Assembly: GCF_016809835.1 (NCBI RefSeq)
Contig: NZ_JAFBIL020000005.1
Location: forward strand, 248,001-312,000
Reading direction: 5' to 3'
DNA length: 64,000 nt
From: Massilia soli
GTDB taxonomy: Bacteria > Pseudomonadota > Gammaproteobacteria > Burkholderiales > Burkholderiaceae_D
Made by a program: the position numbers and the translations under genes. Shown here in pieces: positions 33,566-44,147 of the stretch. The notes below the pieces were generated by a model. The model saw only the letters and a list, made by a program, of their open reading frames with translations, was not told the DNA's origin and did no database searches. Numbering within the stretch: the first letter of the stretch is position 1; each line of letters starts with the position of its first letter.

Positions 33566-36500
33566 TCAATTGCCCTGGCGAGCCAATATTTCCCTTATCC
33601 TGCGCGCCAGCTCTTCGCGCCGGTAAGGCTTGCTGAGCAGCTGCACGCCCCCGTCGAGCCGGCCGCCGGTCGTCAACGCGTTGCGCGTGTAGCCCGAGGT
33701 GTACAGCACCCGCAGGCCAGGCAGAAGCACCCTTGCCCGCTCGGCCAGTGCGGTACTCGATACCGGGCCAGGCATCACGACATCGGTGAACAGCAGGTCG
33801 ACCTGGACGCCGCCCTCCAGCATCGCCAGCGCGCTTTCTCCGTCACGCGCTTGCACCACCTGGTAGCCGAGTTCCTGCAACTGGCTGATGGCCGTGGCGC
33901 GCACGTCCTCATCGTCCTCGACGACGAGGATCGTCTCGCCGCCGCCGACCAGATCGGCCGTCGCCGCGACCTCGACGATCGTCTCGGCCTGTTCTGATCG
34001 CGGCAAATGGATCACCACCGATGTGCCGCTGCCCGGTTTGCTCAGCAGCTGGATGTGTCCGCCGCTTTGCTTGACGAAGCCGTATGCCATGCTCAGCCCC
34101 AGCCCGGTCCCCTTGCCTACCGGCTTGGTGGTGAAGAAGGGCTCGAACGCCAGCGCCTGCACTTCCGGGCTCATGCCAACCCCGGTGTCCGTCACGCTCA
34201 CGCGCACGTACTGGCCCGGCGCCATGTCCGGTGCGCCGTCCAGCCCGCCTTCGCCGATCGTGCTGTTGTCCAGCTCGATAACGATCGCGCCGCCATCGGG
34301 CATCGCGTCACGCGCATTGATGGCCAGGTTGAGGAGGACATTCTCGAGCTGGCCGGGATCGACCAGGGTGTTCCACAACAGCTCATCGGACCGGATCGAC
34401 AGCGCGACCGACTCGCCCATCGCGCGCCGCAGCAGGTCATCCATGTTGACCAGCACGTGGGTCAGGTCGACCACCACCGGCTGCAGTGGCTGGCGGCGCG
34501 CAAACGCCAGCAGTTGCGATGACAGCTTGGCGCCGCGGTCGACCGCGGCGTGCATGCTGGCAAGGCGCTTGAGCAGGCGCTCATCGCCCTTGCACAGCAG
34601 TTGCAGCAGTTGGACGTTTCCGCCGATCACATGTAATACGTTATTGAAGTCGTGGGCGATGCCTCCGGTCAGCTTGCCGACCGCTTCCAGCTTCTGCGCG
34701 TGCTGCAATGCCGCGCGCGCTTCGTCGAGTGCCTTGCCGCGTTCGATTTCAAGCTGCTCGGCAGCCTTGCGCAGGGAGATGTCGCGGATAAATGCGCTGG
34801 CCGCGTAACCATCGGCCGTCGGCAGGCCGGCGATCGCCAGCTCAACCGGAATGTGTTGTCCGCTGCGGTGAACGGCGGTCACTTCCATCACCGTGCGGAT
34901 CGGATGGCCGCCGCCGGATTGCGTAAACCGCGCGAAACCGCGGTTGTGCGCGTCACGCTGGTCCGCTGGAATTATCAGTTCGGGCAGCTGGCGCCCGATC
35001 GCCTCGGCCGCGCTCCAGCCAAACATGGTTTCGGCCTTGGCATTCCAGTCGGTGACCTGGCCGGCGGCATCGACCGCCAAGAACGCGTCGTGCGAATGGT
35101 CGAGGATCACCCTGATGCGCTGCTGTTCGTTGGCAAGCTGCGCGTTTGCTTCGCGCAGCGTACCCTCGTCCATCTTGGCGCGCGTGATATCGGTGTGCGT
35201 GCCGATCGTGCGCAGCGGGCGCTGCTGTTCGTCGCGGGTGACGGCCATCGCGCGCGCCAGTATCCAGCGCCAGCTGCCATCCTTGCAGCGCATCCGGAAC
35301 TCGACCGCATACACCGAGTCGGTGCTGGCCAGGAAACGCTTTATTTCGCCCAGCGCCAGTTCCTTGTCGTCCGGATGCAGCAGGCTGGCCCACACCTTCT
35401 CATCCTCGCCCAGTTCATCTTCCGCGTAGCCCAGCATCTCTTTCCATCGCTTGGAATACACCACGGCGCCGGTTTTGCAATTCCAGTCCCAGACGCCGTC
35501 GCCGGCGCCTTCAAGCGCATACTTCCAGCGGAATTCGCTATCGCTCAGCTGGCCGGTGACTTCCCTGGCGCGCCACGCCGCGCGCCGCTGGCCGGAGGCA
35601 AGCGCGAACACCAGTAGCCCGAGGACAGCGCTCAGGGCCGTGCCGACGACGGCGATCAGGCTCGCCTCGTCCGACTCGATGCGGTCTTCCAACGCCGGGG
35701 CCGAGCGCAGGTCGAGCGTCCACGGACGCCCGCCTATCATCAACTGCTTGGTAGCGCGAAACTGCGGCACGCGCGACTGCGTGCCAAGGCCGTTGGGGTG
35801 CGATTCGAACAGCAGCGCATCCCGATCGACCACGGTGCCGTCGTAAATGCCCATGATCAGATCCTGCGAGCGTTCGCCGCTGATTCCCCTCATTAAGTCG
35901 CTGATGCGGAACGGCGCGCCAACCCAGCCGATCAGGTTGCTGCGGCGCTGTTCCAGCGTCGACACCTCGGCGCCGCGGCGGTACACCGGCAGGTACATCA
36001 CTGTGCCGGCCTGGACGTCCTTGCCGTTTTCCTGGATCAGGCGCACCTTCGCGGACGCCGACTGCATGCCGGTGTCGCGCGCGCGCTCCATCGCCAGGCG
36101 CCGGTTTGGCTCGGTCAGCATGTCGAATCCGAGCGCGCGAAGGTTCAGGCCGCTAAAGGGCTCGATGTGGGTGATCAACGAATACAGCGCGCGCGGGCCG
36201 GGCGGATTGACATCGTAGGGCAATCCCTCGCCGCGAACGGCGGCGAGGTGCTGGTCGAGCTGGGCGGGCTGCACCAGGCGGACCACCGCCAGCCCCTGGA
36301 TGCCCGGATAGCGCTCTTCGAGACTGAGCGACCGAACGAACGCGCGGAAGTTGTCGCGGTCGACATCCATCGAGCCGAGCATGAACGCCACGACACCGCG
36401 CTGCACCTGAGCGTAGGTCGCCATCCGGACGTCGATGCGCCTTGCCGCCTGGCGCACCTGGAAATCGAACTCGCTCTGGCGCGCGCGCTGCAACTGGTCG

Positions 36501-36637
36501 CCGGCGATGCGCCAGGCGTTGTAGGTTGCCGCGAGCGACATGGCAAATACCGTCACGCCGAGCAGAAGCGGAATGCGCTTGCGCAACGATGGGAACGACG
36601 GCACGCCGTCGGCTGGCCGGCTGGCAGAAAATAGCAT
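33566..36637 (-). CDS. Membrane CHASE-PAS-PAS hybrid histidine kinase
   Basis: 1023-residue sensor kinase. TM1 (IPLLLGVTVFAMSLAATY, about 22-40), a periplasmic CHASE domain (about 45-320; MATYAQVQRGVVAFMLGS, YPGIQGLAVV) and TM2 (LIAVVGTALSAVLGLLVFAL) are followed by two PAS domains (WKYALEGAGDGVWDWNCKTG; RVILDHSHDAFLAVDAAG). HisKA has LTGGIAHDFNNVLHVIGG, HATPase_c has NLAINARDAM, DTGVGMS and GTGLGLSMAYGFV, and the C-terminal REC has ILVVEDDEDVR and LLFTDVVMPG. ATG 36637 was chosen; GTG 36649 is an alternative. CHASE domains sense small extracellular ligands; the ligand is unknown. The kinase core is closely related to that of the gene at 23004-24641. Confidence 0.92.
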   Translation of the reverse strand: MLFSASRPADGVPSFPSLRKRIPLLLGVTVFAMSLAATYNAWRIAGDQLQRARQSEFDFQVRQAARRIDVRMATYAQVQRGVVAFMLGSMDVDRDNFRAFVRSLSLEERYPGIQGLAVVRLVQPAQLDQHLAAVRGEGLPYDVNPPGPRALYSLITHIEPFSGLNLRALGFDMLTEPNRRLAMERARDTGMQSASAKVRLIQENGKDVQAGTVMYLPVYRRGAEVSTLEQRRSNLIGWVGAPFRISDLMRGISGERSQDLIMGIYDGTVVDRDALLFESHPNGLGTQSRVPQFRATKQLMIGGRPWTLDLRSAPALEDRIESDEASLIAVVGTALSAVLGLLVFALASGQRRAAWRAREVTGQLSDSEFRWKYALEGAGDGVWDWNCKTGAVVYSKRWKEMLGYAEDELGEDEKVWASLLHPDDKELALGEIKRFLASTDSVYAVEFRMRCKDGSWRWILARAMAVTRDEQQRPLRTIGTHTDITRAKMDEGTLREANAQLANEQQRIRVILDHSHDAFLAVDAAGQVTDWNAKAETMFGWSAAEAIGRQLPELIIPADQRDAHNRGFARFTQSGGGHPIRTVMEVTAVHRSGQHIPVELAIAGLPTADGYAASAFIRDISLRKAAEQLEIERGKALDEARAALQHAQKLEAVGKLTGGIAHDFNNVLHVIGGNVQLLQLLCKGDERLLKRLASMHAAVDRGAKLSSQLLAFARRQPLQPVVVDLTHVLVNMDDLLRRAMGESVALSIRSDELLWNTLVDPGQLENVLLNLAINARDAMPDGGAIVIELDNSTIGEGGLDGAPDMAPGQYVRVSVTDTGVGMSPEVQALAFEPFFTTKPVGKGTGLGLSMAYGFVKQSGGHIQLLSKPGSGTSVVIHLPRSEQAETIVEVAATADLVGGGETILVVEDDEDVRATAISQLQELGYQVVQARDGESALAMLEGGVQVDLLFTDVVMPGPVSSTALAERARVLLPGLRVLYTSGYTRNALTTGGRLDGGVQLLSKPYRREELARRIREILARQGN

Positions 36638-36729
36638 CAAGAGGTCCACGAATTGGCTGAGCGGCGTTTAGAATCCGATCATGTTAGTTGCAGTGTAACA
36701 AGAAGAGCACTGCACACAGTCAATGGACG

Positions 36730-36754
36730 AAAAAAAAGCCCGCTTGTGCGGGCT
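36730..36754 (-). terminator. Strong rho-independent terminator with no adjacent CDS
   Basis: Perfect 7-bp stem AGCCCGC/GCGGGCT with a 4-nt loop followed by eight T on the minus strand. The nearest minus-strand gene upstream ends almost 290 bp away (37043), so it more probably ends a non-coding transcript. Confidence 0.85.
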
Positions 36755-36930
36755 TCGTTCCAATGTATTACCAATAATTTAATCGCGAACCAGAGCCCAT
36801 GCTATCTGCGTGGTGCCCGGAAGTTTGGACGCCCATGCTATCTGCAAGGTGCCTCCAATGTGTAAATCGACTAGCGTATCCGGAATTACAAACCCTGGTT
36901 CTCAGAGCACCAGCTTGATGACATTACACC
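36730..36930 (-). ncRNA. Candidate small RNA with tandem repeats
   Basis: The gap 36638-37042 has no gene but is organised. It has the terminator at 36730-36754, two 23-bp near-identical repeats (36795-36817 and 36831-36853; minus-strand core GCAGATAGCATGGGC, 36-bp period), and a perfect 7-bp inverted repeat GAGTTTG/CAAACTC at 36964-36981. A minus-strand transcript ending at the terminator would carry both repeats in tandem. The 5' end is not defined (36930 is a guess). I do not recognise 6S, tmRNA or a known riboswitch. Alternatively it is the 3' UTR of the flavoprotein gene. Confidence 0.35.
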
Positions 36931-37042
36931 TGTCACATCGCGGCGCAAACCAGGATCGCGGTCGAGTTTGTGAACAAACTCAACCGCTGAACGCAGTGTA
37001 ACACAGCTTTTTGTGCGGCGCACAAATTGTTTTCACCGGGTG

Positions 37043-37960
37043 TCACGCCGCCGGCACCGCGCCGAAGATCAGCGACTGGTGCGCGGCAACGCCTGCCATC
37101 GCACCGTCGGCGACAGCCAGCGCGACACTGCCCGCGATGCGCGCGGCGTCGCCGCAGCAGAACACCCCCGCCACCGTGCTCGCCTGGCGCGCGTCGGTAC
37201 GCACGTAAAGGCCCATCGGCCCCTCGTCCAGCGCGCAGCCCAGCTCGGCGGCCAACGGGCTGTTGTGCGTGCGGCTCATCACGAACAGGCCGGCCAGCGC
37301 GATACTGCGGCCGTCGCGCAATACGACATCGGCCCTACCCTCGATGCGCGCCACCGGGGTGCGCTCGACGGCCACTGCGCGCTCGGCCAGCGCTTTCAGC
37401 TGCGCCTCGTCAGGCTCCAGTGCATCATTCAGGAACAGCGTCACGCTCCCCCAGTCCGGCAGCATCAGCGCGTGGTGCAGCGACATCGGACCGGTTGCCA
37501 GCACGCCGATGGCGCCCTGCTCCAGCTCGTAACCATGGCAGTACGGGCAGTGGAATACGCTGCTGCCCCAGCGTTCGGCCAGGCCCTCCACCGGCGGCAG
37601 GTCATCGACGACGCCGGTGGCAAGCACCAGGCGCCGCGCCTGGAATGCATGGCCATCGTGCAGCGCCACGTCGAAGCCATCGCCATTGGCCATAGCGGTG
37701 GCGGCGGTGCCTTCCTGCCAAATGACATTCGGGTAAGCCATCAATTGCGCCTTGCCATCGGCGGCGATTGCCGATGCGCTACTACCGTCCTGGGTGAGGA
37801 AGCCATGCGAGTGCGTGGCGTAGCGGTTGCGGCGCTGGCCGGCGTCGATCACCAGCACACGGCGGCGCGCGCGCGCCAGCTGCATTGCCGCCGACAAGCC
37901 CGCGTAGCTGCCGCCCACAATGATGGCGTCGAATTCATCGTTCAGCTGATTGGTGTGCAT
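37043..37960 (-). CDS. Thioredoxin-reductase-like FAD oxidoreductase
   Basis: 305-residue two-dinucleotide-binding flavoprotein. FAD site DAIIVGGSYAGLSAAMQLARARRRVLVIDAG (about 9-40), redox-type motif CPYCHGYE (about 137), and a second FAD motif GVFCCGDAARIAGSVALAVADG. The CxxC pair in this position is as in TrxB and AhpF; small stand-alone proteins of this type are usually annotated NAD(P)/FAD-dependent oxidoreductase. ATG 37960 has AAGGAGA upstream. It overlaps the Rrf2 regulator 3' end by 26 bp, so it is probably its regulated partner. Confidence 0.85.
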   Translation of the reverse strand: MHTNQLNDEFDAIIVGGSYAGLSAAMQLARARRRVLVIDAGQRRNRYATHSHGFLTQDGSSASAIAADGKAQLMAYPNVIWQEGTAATAMANGDGFDVALHDGHAFQARRLVLATGVVDDLPPVEGLAERWGSSVFHCPYCHGYELEQGAIGVLATGPMSLHHALMLPDWGSVTLFLNDALEPDEAQLKALAERAVAVERTPVARIEGRADVVLRDGRSIALAGLFVMSRTHNSPLAAELGCALDEGPMGLYVRTDARQASTVAGVFCCGDAARIAGSVALAVADGAMAGVAAHQSLIFGAVPAA

Positions 37961-38399
37961 GGATGTCTCCTTTATGTTGCGTGTAGAGGTGGTTGAACTG
38001 CTTGGACAGGTCGGCCAGGGTGACATCCTTGAAGCGCTCGATCAGCAGCGCCTCGGCTTCGTCAAAAGCGCTGGCGAGCGACTGGTTGACGACCTTCTCG
38101 ACCAGGCAGGTCGGGTGATCGATGCGGTTCCCCATCGCAAATACCGTCGGCGAACCGACTGCTTCATAGATATCGCGCAGGGTGACCTGGTGCAGGTCGC
38201 AGGTGATGGACCAGCCGCCGCCATGCCCTTTGCCGGAACTGACGTAACCCCGTTCGCGCAGGCCGGCCAGCACGCGCCGCACCAGCACGGGATTGGTGTC
38301 CAGATAGAGCGATAGTTGCTCGGATGTCAGGGGGACCTCGCTGTGCGCCATGTGCAGCAACACGTGGAGGATGGAGGATAGTTTGCTGTCTCGTCTCAT
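37935..38399 (-). CDS. Rrf2-family transcriptional regulator without Fe-S cysteines
   Basis: 154-residue winged-helix regulator of the Rrf2 family (KLSSILHVLLHMAH, TSEQLSLYLDTNPVLVRRVLAGLRERGYVSSGKGHGGGWSI). Unlike IscR/NsrR it lacks the three-cysteine cluster and has a single Cys in the dimer-helix region (HPTCLVEKV), so thiol redox or ligand sensing is more likely than Fe-S sensing. The ATG has no ribosome site, and a TATCAT -10-like sequence ends about 10 bases before it, so the mRNA may be leaderless. Co-transcribed with the flavoprotein gene. Confidence 0.85.
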   Translation of the reverse strand: MRRDSKLSSILHVLLHMAHSEVPLTSEQLSLYLDTNPVLVRRVLAGLRERGYVSSGKGHGGGWSITCDLHQVTLRDIYEAVGSPTVFAMGNRIDHPTCLVEKVVNQSLASAFDEAEALLIERFKDVTLADLSKQFNHLYTQHKGDIHAHQSAER

Positions 38400-38480
38400 G
38401 TAACTAATGATAGTACATAAATGAGAACAGTGCTGGCGGCGGATGAAAAAAGGCTGCCGGGCAGTGTCGGCGGCTTCGTT

Positions 38481-39146
38481 CTATTTGTGCGACGACACGG
38501 TAAATCCGATCAGGCGGGCAACCACTGCGGCCAGGTACATCAGGCCGACCAGCATCTCGACGCTCGCCAGCGCGCGCGCCTGCGAGGTCAGCGGAATCAC
38601 ATCGCCAATGCCGGTGCTCGATAGGAGTGCGAAGCTGAGGTAATTGAGCTCTGTCCAGGTACGCGCATCGGCAGCGTTGACTGCCGCGGCGAATGTTCCG
38701 GGATGCATCGCCTGCACCAGCACGAACAAGTGGGTGAAGGCCCATGCCAGCAAGGTGAAGGTGGCCGCGGCGGCGAACAACTCGTCTGGCGTGGTGCGCC
38801 GGTCTTCCATCATGTAGCCGACCAGGCTGACCGCGGCGTAGAAGTAAAACAGCGCTTCAAGCGCCGACGACCATGGCAGCAGGTACTCCATGCCGTACAG
38901 CGTCTGCAGGGCCAGCAAGATTATGATGGGCACCGCGATTGACCCGCTGATCCACGCGTGGCCAGGCGTACGGCGCACCATCAGCACCGTCATGGCCAAG
39001 ACGACGACGCCGAAGCCATTGAAGACTACCTGGCCGCCGCGCGTGTCCTCGATGATCGGATACAGCAGCATGCCGCTCAACTGCACCAAGAGCAGGATGG
39101 CAGACGGGTGGCGCTTGGTATGCAGGAGCAGGTTCAGCGTATTCAT
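38481..39146 (-). CDS. Six-TM potassium channel-like protein
   Basis: 221-residue membrane protein with about six helices. The last two flank a P-loop: WAFTHLFVLVQAM, then LNYLSFALLSSTGIGDVIPL with filter TGIGD (variant of TVGYG), then VEMLVGLMYLAAVVARLIG. The family is Ion_trans_2/voltage-gated-like K+ channels. No cytosolic RCK domain and no arginine-rich S4. Just downstream of the MarC-type gene (17-bp gap). Confidence 0.8.
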   Translation of the reverse strand: MNTLNLLLHTKRHPSAILLLVQLSGMLLYPIIEDTRGGQVVFNGFGVVVLAMTVLMVRRTPGHAWISGSIAVPIIILLALQTLYGMEYLLPWSSALEALFYFYAAVSLVGYMMEDRRTTPDELFAAAATFTLLAWAFTHLFVLVQAMHPGTFAAAVNAADARTWTELNYLSFALLSSTGIGDVIPLTSQARALASVEMLVGLMYLAAVVARLIGFTVSSHK

Positions 39147-39163
39147 GGTGGCTTAGCAGACTA

Positions 39164-39760
39164 TTACAATGTTTTGACGAACTCGCGGATACCGCCCAAC
39201 AGCATCTCGACCGACATTGCCGTCAGGATCAGGCCCATCAATCGCTCGAAGGCCGTCATCACCTGCGGTCCCAGGCGCTCCTGCAGCTTCTCGGCGCTGA
39301 GGAAGACTGCCAGCCAGACCACGCCGACAGCCGCCAGCGCTGCGACATTGACCGCGATCTCCGTCATGGTGTTGGCGGAGAACAGCAGCACGGTCGCGAG
39401 CGCGGATGGTCCGGCCAGGGCTGGAATCGCCAGAGGCACGATGAACGGCTCACCGCCATCGGTTTTGCCGAGCACGCCGTCCGGATGCGGGAAGATCATG
39501 CGGATCGCGATCAGCAACAGGATCACCGCGCCGCCGATGCGCAGCGAGACTTCGGACAGGTGCAGGGCTGTCAGGAAGTGGCGCCCGAAGAACATGAAGA
39601 CGAGCAGGACAGCGAAGGCGATGGCGCACTCGCGCACCACGATGCGTGCCCTCCTCGCCTTTTCGACCGGGGCGAGCGCGCTGGCGAACAAGGGAACGTT
39701 GCCGAAAGGGTCGGTGACGAGGATGAGCAGGATGAAGGTTTGGAAGAAGCTTTGGGTCAT
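39164..39760 (-). CDS. MarC-family integral membrane protein
   Basis: 198-residue UPF0056/MarC protein with six predicted membrane helices. Family hallmarks LVTDPFGNVPLFASAL near the N-terminus and PLAIPALAGPSALATVLL in the middle. The function of the family is not settled (earlier proposed antibiotic-resistance role not supported). Probably transcribed with the downstream channel gene. Confidence 0.88.
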   Translation of the reverse strand: MTQSFFQTFILLILVTDPFGNVPLFASALAPVEKARRARIVVRECAIAFAVLLVFMFFGRHFLTALHLSEVSLRIGGAVILLLIAIRMIFPHPDGVLGKTDGGEPFIVPLAIPALAGPSALATVLLFSANTMTEIAVNVAALAAVGVVWLAVFLSAEKLQERLGPQVMTAFERLMGLILTAMSVEMLLGGIREFVKTL

Positions 39761-39944
39761 GATGAATTTTCAATAGCGAATACCGAATGATACCCGGTGC
39801 GGACACAGCCGTTGCCGGGGAAATTCGCTCATCCGGTCCAGCCTCGTCGTGATTGAAGGCTCCAGTTGGATGTTAAAGCTTTGTTCAGAGCAATCTGAGT
39901 CCAAATTCTTTATGAGGTGCTAGGCACTCTGGCCCAGGGCAGGC

Positions 39945-39986
39945 AAAAAAAAACAGAGTGCCCACCGCATCACGGCAAACACTCTG
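39945..39986 (-). terminator. Terminator of the purA-phosphoribosyltransferase unit
   Basis: 7-bp stem CAGAGTG/CACTCTG closing a larger loop, followed by nine T on the minus strand, 22 bp past the phosphoribosyltransferase stop. Confidence 0.75.
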
Positions 39987-40008
39987 GCTCTCTGTTTAAA
40001 GCGGCAGT

Positions 40009-40554
40009 TTACGCCTGCTTATCGAACTTCTTCAACCACGCCGACAGCTGATGCGGGCGCAGGCCGTCATAGTCTTCAAACGGCTGATGAATCCATGGAT
40101 TGTGCGGCAGGTCTTCCAGGTAGTAATCCGGACGAATGGCCGAAGTCCCCTTCACCCAGATAACAGCCGATTTCACCTCGGTCACACCGGAGAAGTTCTC
40201 CTTCAAGTGCTTGGTCACCTTGTCCAAGGTAACGCCCGAGTCAGCCAGGTCATCAACCAGCAAGATTTTCCCCGACAGCGGGCCCTTGGTCATCGTCATG
40301 TACTTGGCAATGTCCAGGTCACCCTGCTTGGTACCCGACTCTTCGCGGTACGAGCTGGTCGACAAAATCGCCAGCGGCACGTCGAAGATGCGCGAGAACA
40401 CGTCGCCAGGACGCACGCCGCCGCGCGCCAGGCACAGCACCTGGTCGAACTTCCAGCCCGATTCATGCACCTTGAGCGCCAGGCGCTCGATCAGGCGGTG
40501 ATACTCGTCCCAGGATACCCAGAGGTCTTTATCGGTGGTTGGTGGGGTTGTCAT
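40009..40554 (-). CDS. Purine-type phosphoribosyltransferase
   Basis: 181-residue type I PRTase. PRPP loop ILLVDDLADSGVTLDKVTKHL (about 98-118), an N-terminal WDEYHRLIERLALKV helix, and LARGGVRPGDVFSRIFDVP containing the pyrophosphate-loop arginine. It resembles Gpt/xanthine-guanine PRTases and archaeal Hpt-like proteins; base specificity cannot be read. It lies 17 bp downstream of purA, so a purine salvage role is likely. A terminator follows. Confidence 0.85.
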   Translation of the reverse strand: MTTPPTTDKDLWVSWDEYHRLIERLALKVHESGWKFDQVLCLARGGVRPGDVFSRIFDVPLAILSTSSYREESGTKQGDLDIAKYMTMTKGPLSGKILLVDDLADSGVTLDKVTKHLKENFSGVTEVKSAVIWVKGTSAIRPDYYLEDLPHNPWIHQPFEDYDGLRPHQLSAWLKKFDKQA

Positions 40555-40571
40555 GAAAGCTCCTCTTCTTA

Positions 40572-43045
<2,474 letters not shown>

Positions 43046-43196
43046 GAGCAGGGACAGTTTGGGAGTTTATTAAAAGACGAACAATGCGCAGCGAGTGATG
43101 TGCGTAAAAATGGCGCCGAATCGATAATTTTACCCGAAATTGAAGGTATTGCGGGAGAAAACGGCAGAGGGTGATGCCAATCCGACACTGAAAACA

Positions 43197-43267
43197 GTCG
43201 TTCCCGCGGAAGCGGGAACCCATACATGGCATGCTCAGTATAGGTTCCCGCCGGCGCGGGAACGACG
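43197..43267. repeat. REP-like inverted repeat between hisZ and hflC
   Basis: Two inverted arms with cores GTTCCCGCGGAAGCGGGAAC and GTTCCCGCCGGCGCGGGAAC, about 22 nt apart. Same family as 3724-3795 and 51713-51775. Confidence 0.85.
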
Positions 43268-43274
43268 GTATTGC

Positions 43275-44147
43275 TTACTTGGTCGACGGATTGCGGAAGT
43301 ACTTGAAGAACTCCGAATTGGCGTCGATCACCATCAGGTCATTGCGGTCCTTGAAGCTGGCGCGGTAGGCCTCGAGCGAGCGGTAGAACTTATAGAACTC
43401 AGGGTTCTTGGTGAATGCCTGGGCGTAAATCTGCGATGCCTTGGCGTCGCCGTCACCCTTGATTTTCTCGGCTTCGCGGAACGCTTCAGCCAGGATCACC
43501 GTGCGCTGGCGGTCGGCGTCGGCGCGGATCTTTTCCGAGTCTGCCTGGCCGGTCGAACGCAGTTCATTGGCCACGCGGGCGCGCTCGGCCTTCATGCGCT
43601 CGTACACCGAGTTGTTGATCTGCTCGACGTAATCGACCCGCTTGAGGCGCACATCGACGATCTGCACGCCGATCTGCTTGGCCTCGGCCACAACCTTGGC
43701 CTGGATCGACTGCATCACCTTGCCGCGCTCGCCCGAGATCACTTCGCGCACGGTGCGCTTGGTGATTTCATCGTTCAGCGCCGCCTTGACGATCTGCGAC
43801 ATGCGGTCGCGCGCGCGGGTTTCGTCGCCGCCGAAGCTGACGTAGTACAGGCGCGGCTCGGTGATGCGCCATTTGATGTAGGCATCGACCAAAATGTTCT
43901 TCTTCTCGGCCGTGATGAAGCGGTCGGCGTCGGGCGTGTCGAGCGTCAGGATGCGCTTGTCCAGGTACAGCACGTTCTGGAACGGCGGCGGCAGCTTGAA
44001 GTGCAGGCCTGGCTCGCTGATCACTTCACGTACTTCACCCAGTGCGAAGACGATCGCGAAGCGGCGCTGGTCGACCACGAACACGGTCGACGACAGGATC
44101 ATCAAGCCAATGAAGCCCGCGACAAAAATGGTTACAAGGCGGTTCAT
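43275..44147 (-). CDS. hflC: FtsH modulator HflC
   Basis: 290-residue SPFH/band-7 protein with one N-terminal membrane anchor (VTIFVAGFIGLMILSSTVFVV), periplasmically exposed and assembling with HflK as a cage around FtsH. Band-7 core DQRRFAIVFALGEVREVI, then NNSVYERMKAERARVANELRSTGQADSEKIRADADRQ-type coiled coil. Its first base overlaps the hflK stop, so the pair is translationally coupled. Confidence 0.96.
   Translation of the reverse strand: MNRLVTIFVAGFIGLMILSSTVFVVDQRRFAIVFALGEVREVISEPGLHFKLPPPFQNVLYLDKRILTLDTPDADRFITAEKKNILVDAYIKWRITEPRLYYVSFGGDETRARDRMSQIVKAALNDEITKRTVREVISGERGKVMQSIQAKVVAEAKQIGVQIVDVRLKRVDYVEQINNSVYERMKAERARVANELRSTGQADSEKIRADADRQRTVILAEAFREAEKIKGDGDAKASQIYAQAFTKNPEFYKFYRSLEAYRASFKDRNDLMVIDANSEFFKYFRNPSTK

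Noticed and set aside
36795-36853. CRISPR-like array (two 23-bp repeats, 36-bp period)
   Set aside because: Only two units, a 13-bp spacer and no cas genes; better read as repeats inside a candidate RNA.
36730-37010. tmRNA or 6S RNA
   Set aside because: No tag-peptide frame, no tRNA-like ends, and no long bubble-type hairpin of 6S RNA could be drawn.
40009-40554. Specific assignment as gpt or hpt
   Set aside because: The PRPP loop is clear but the base-specificity residues could not be read, so no symbol was given.
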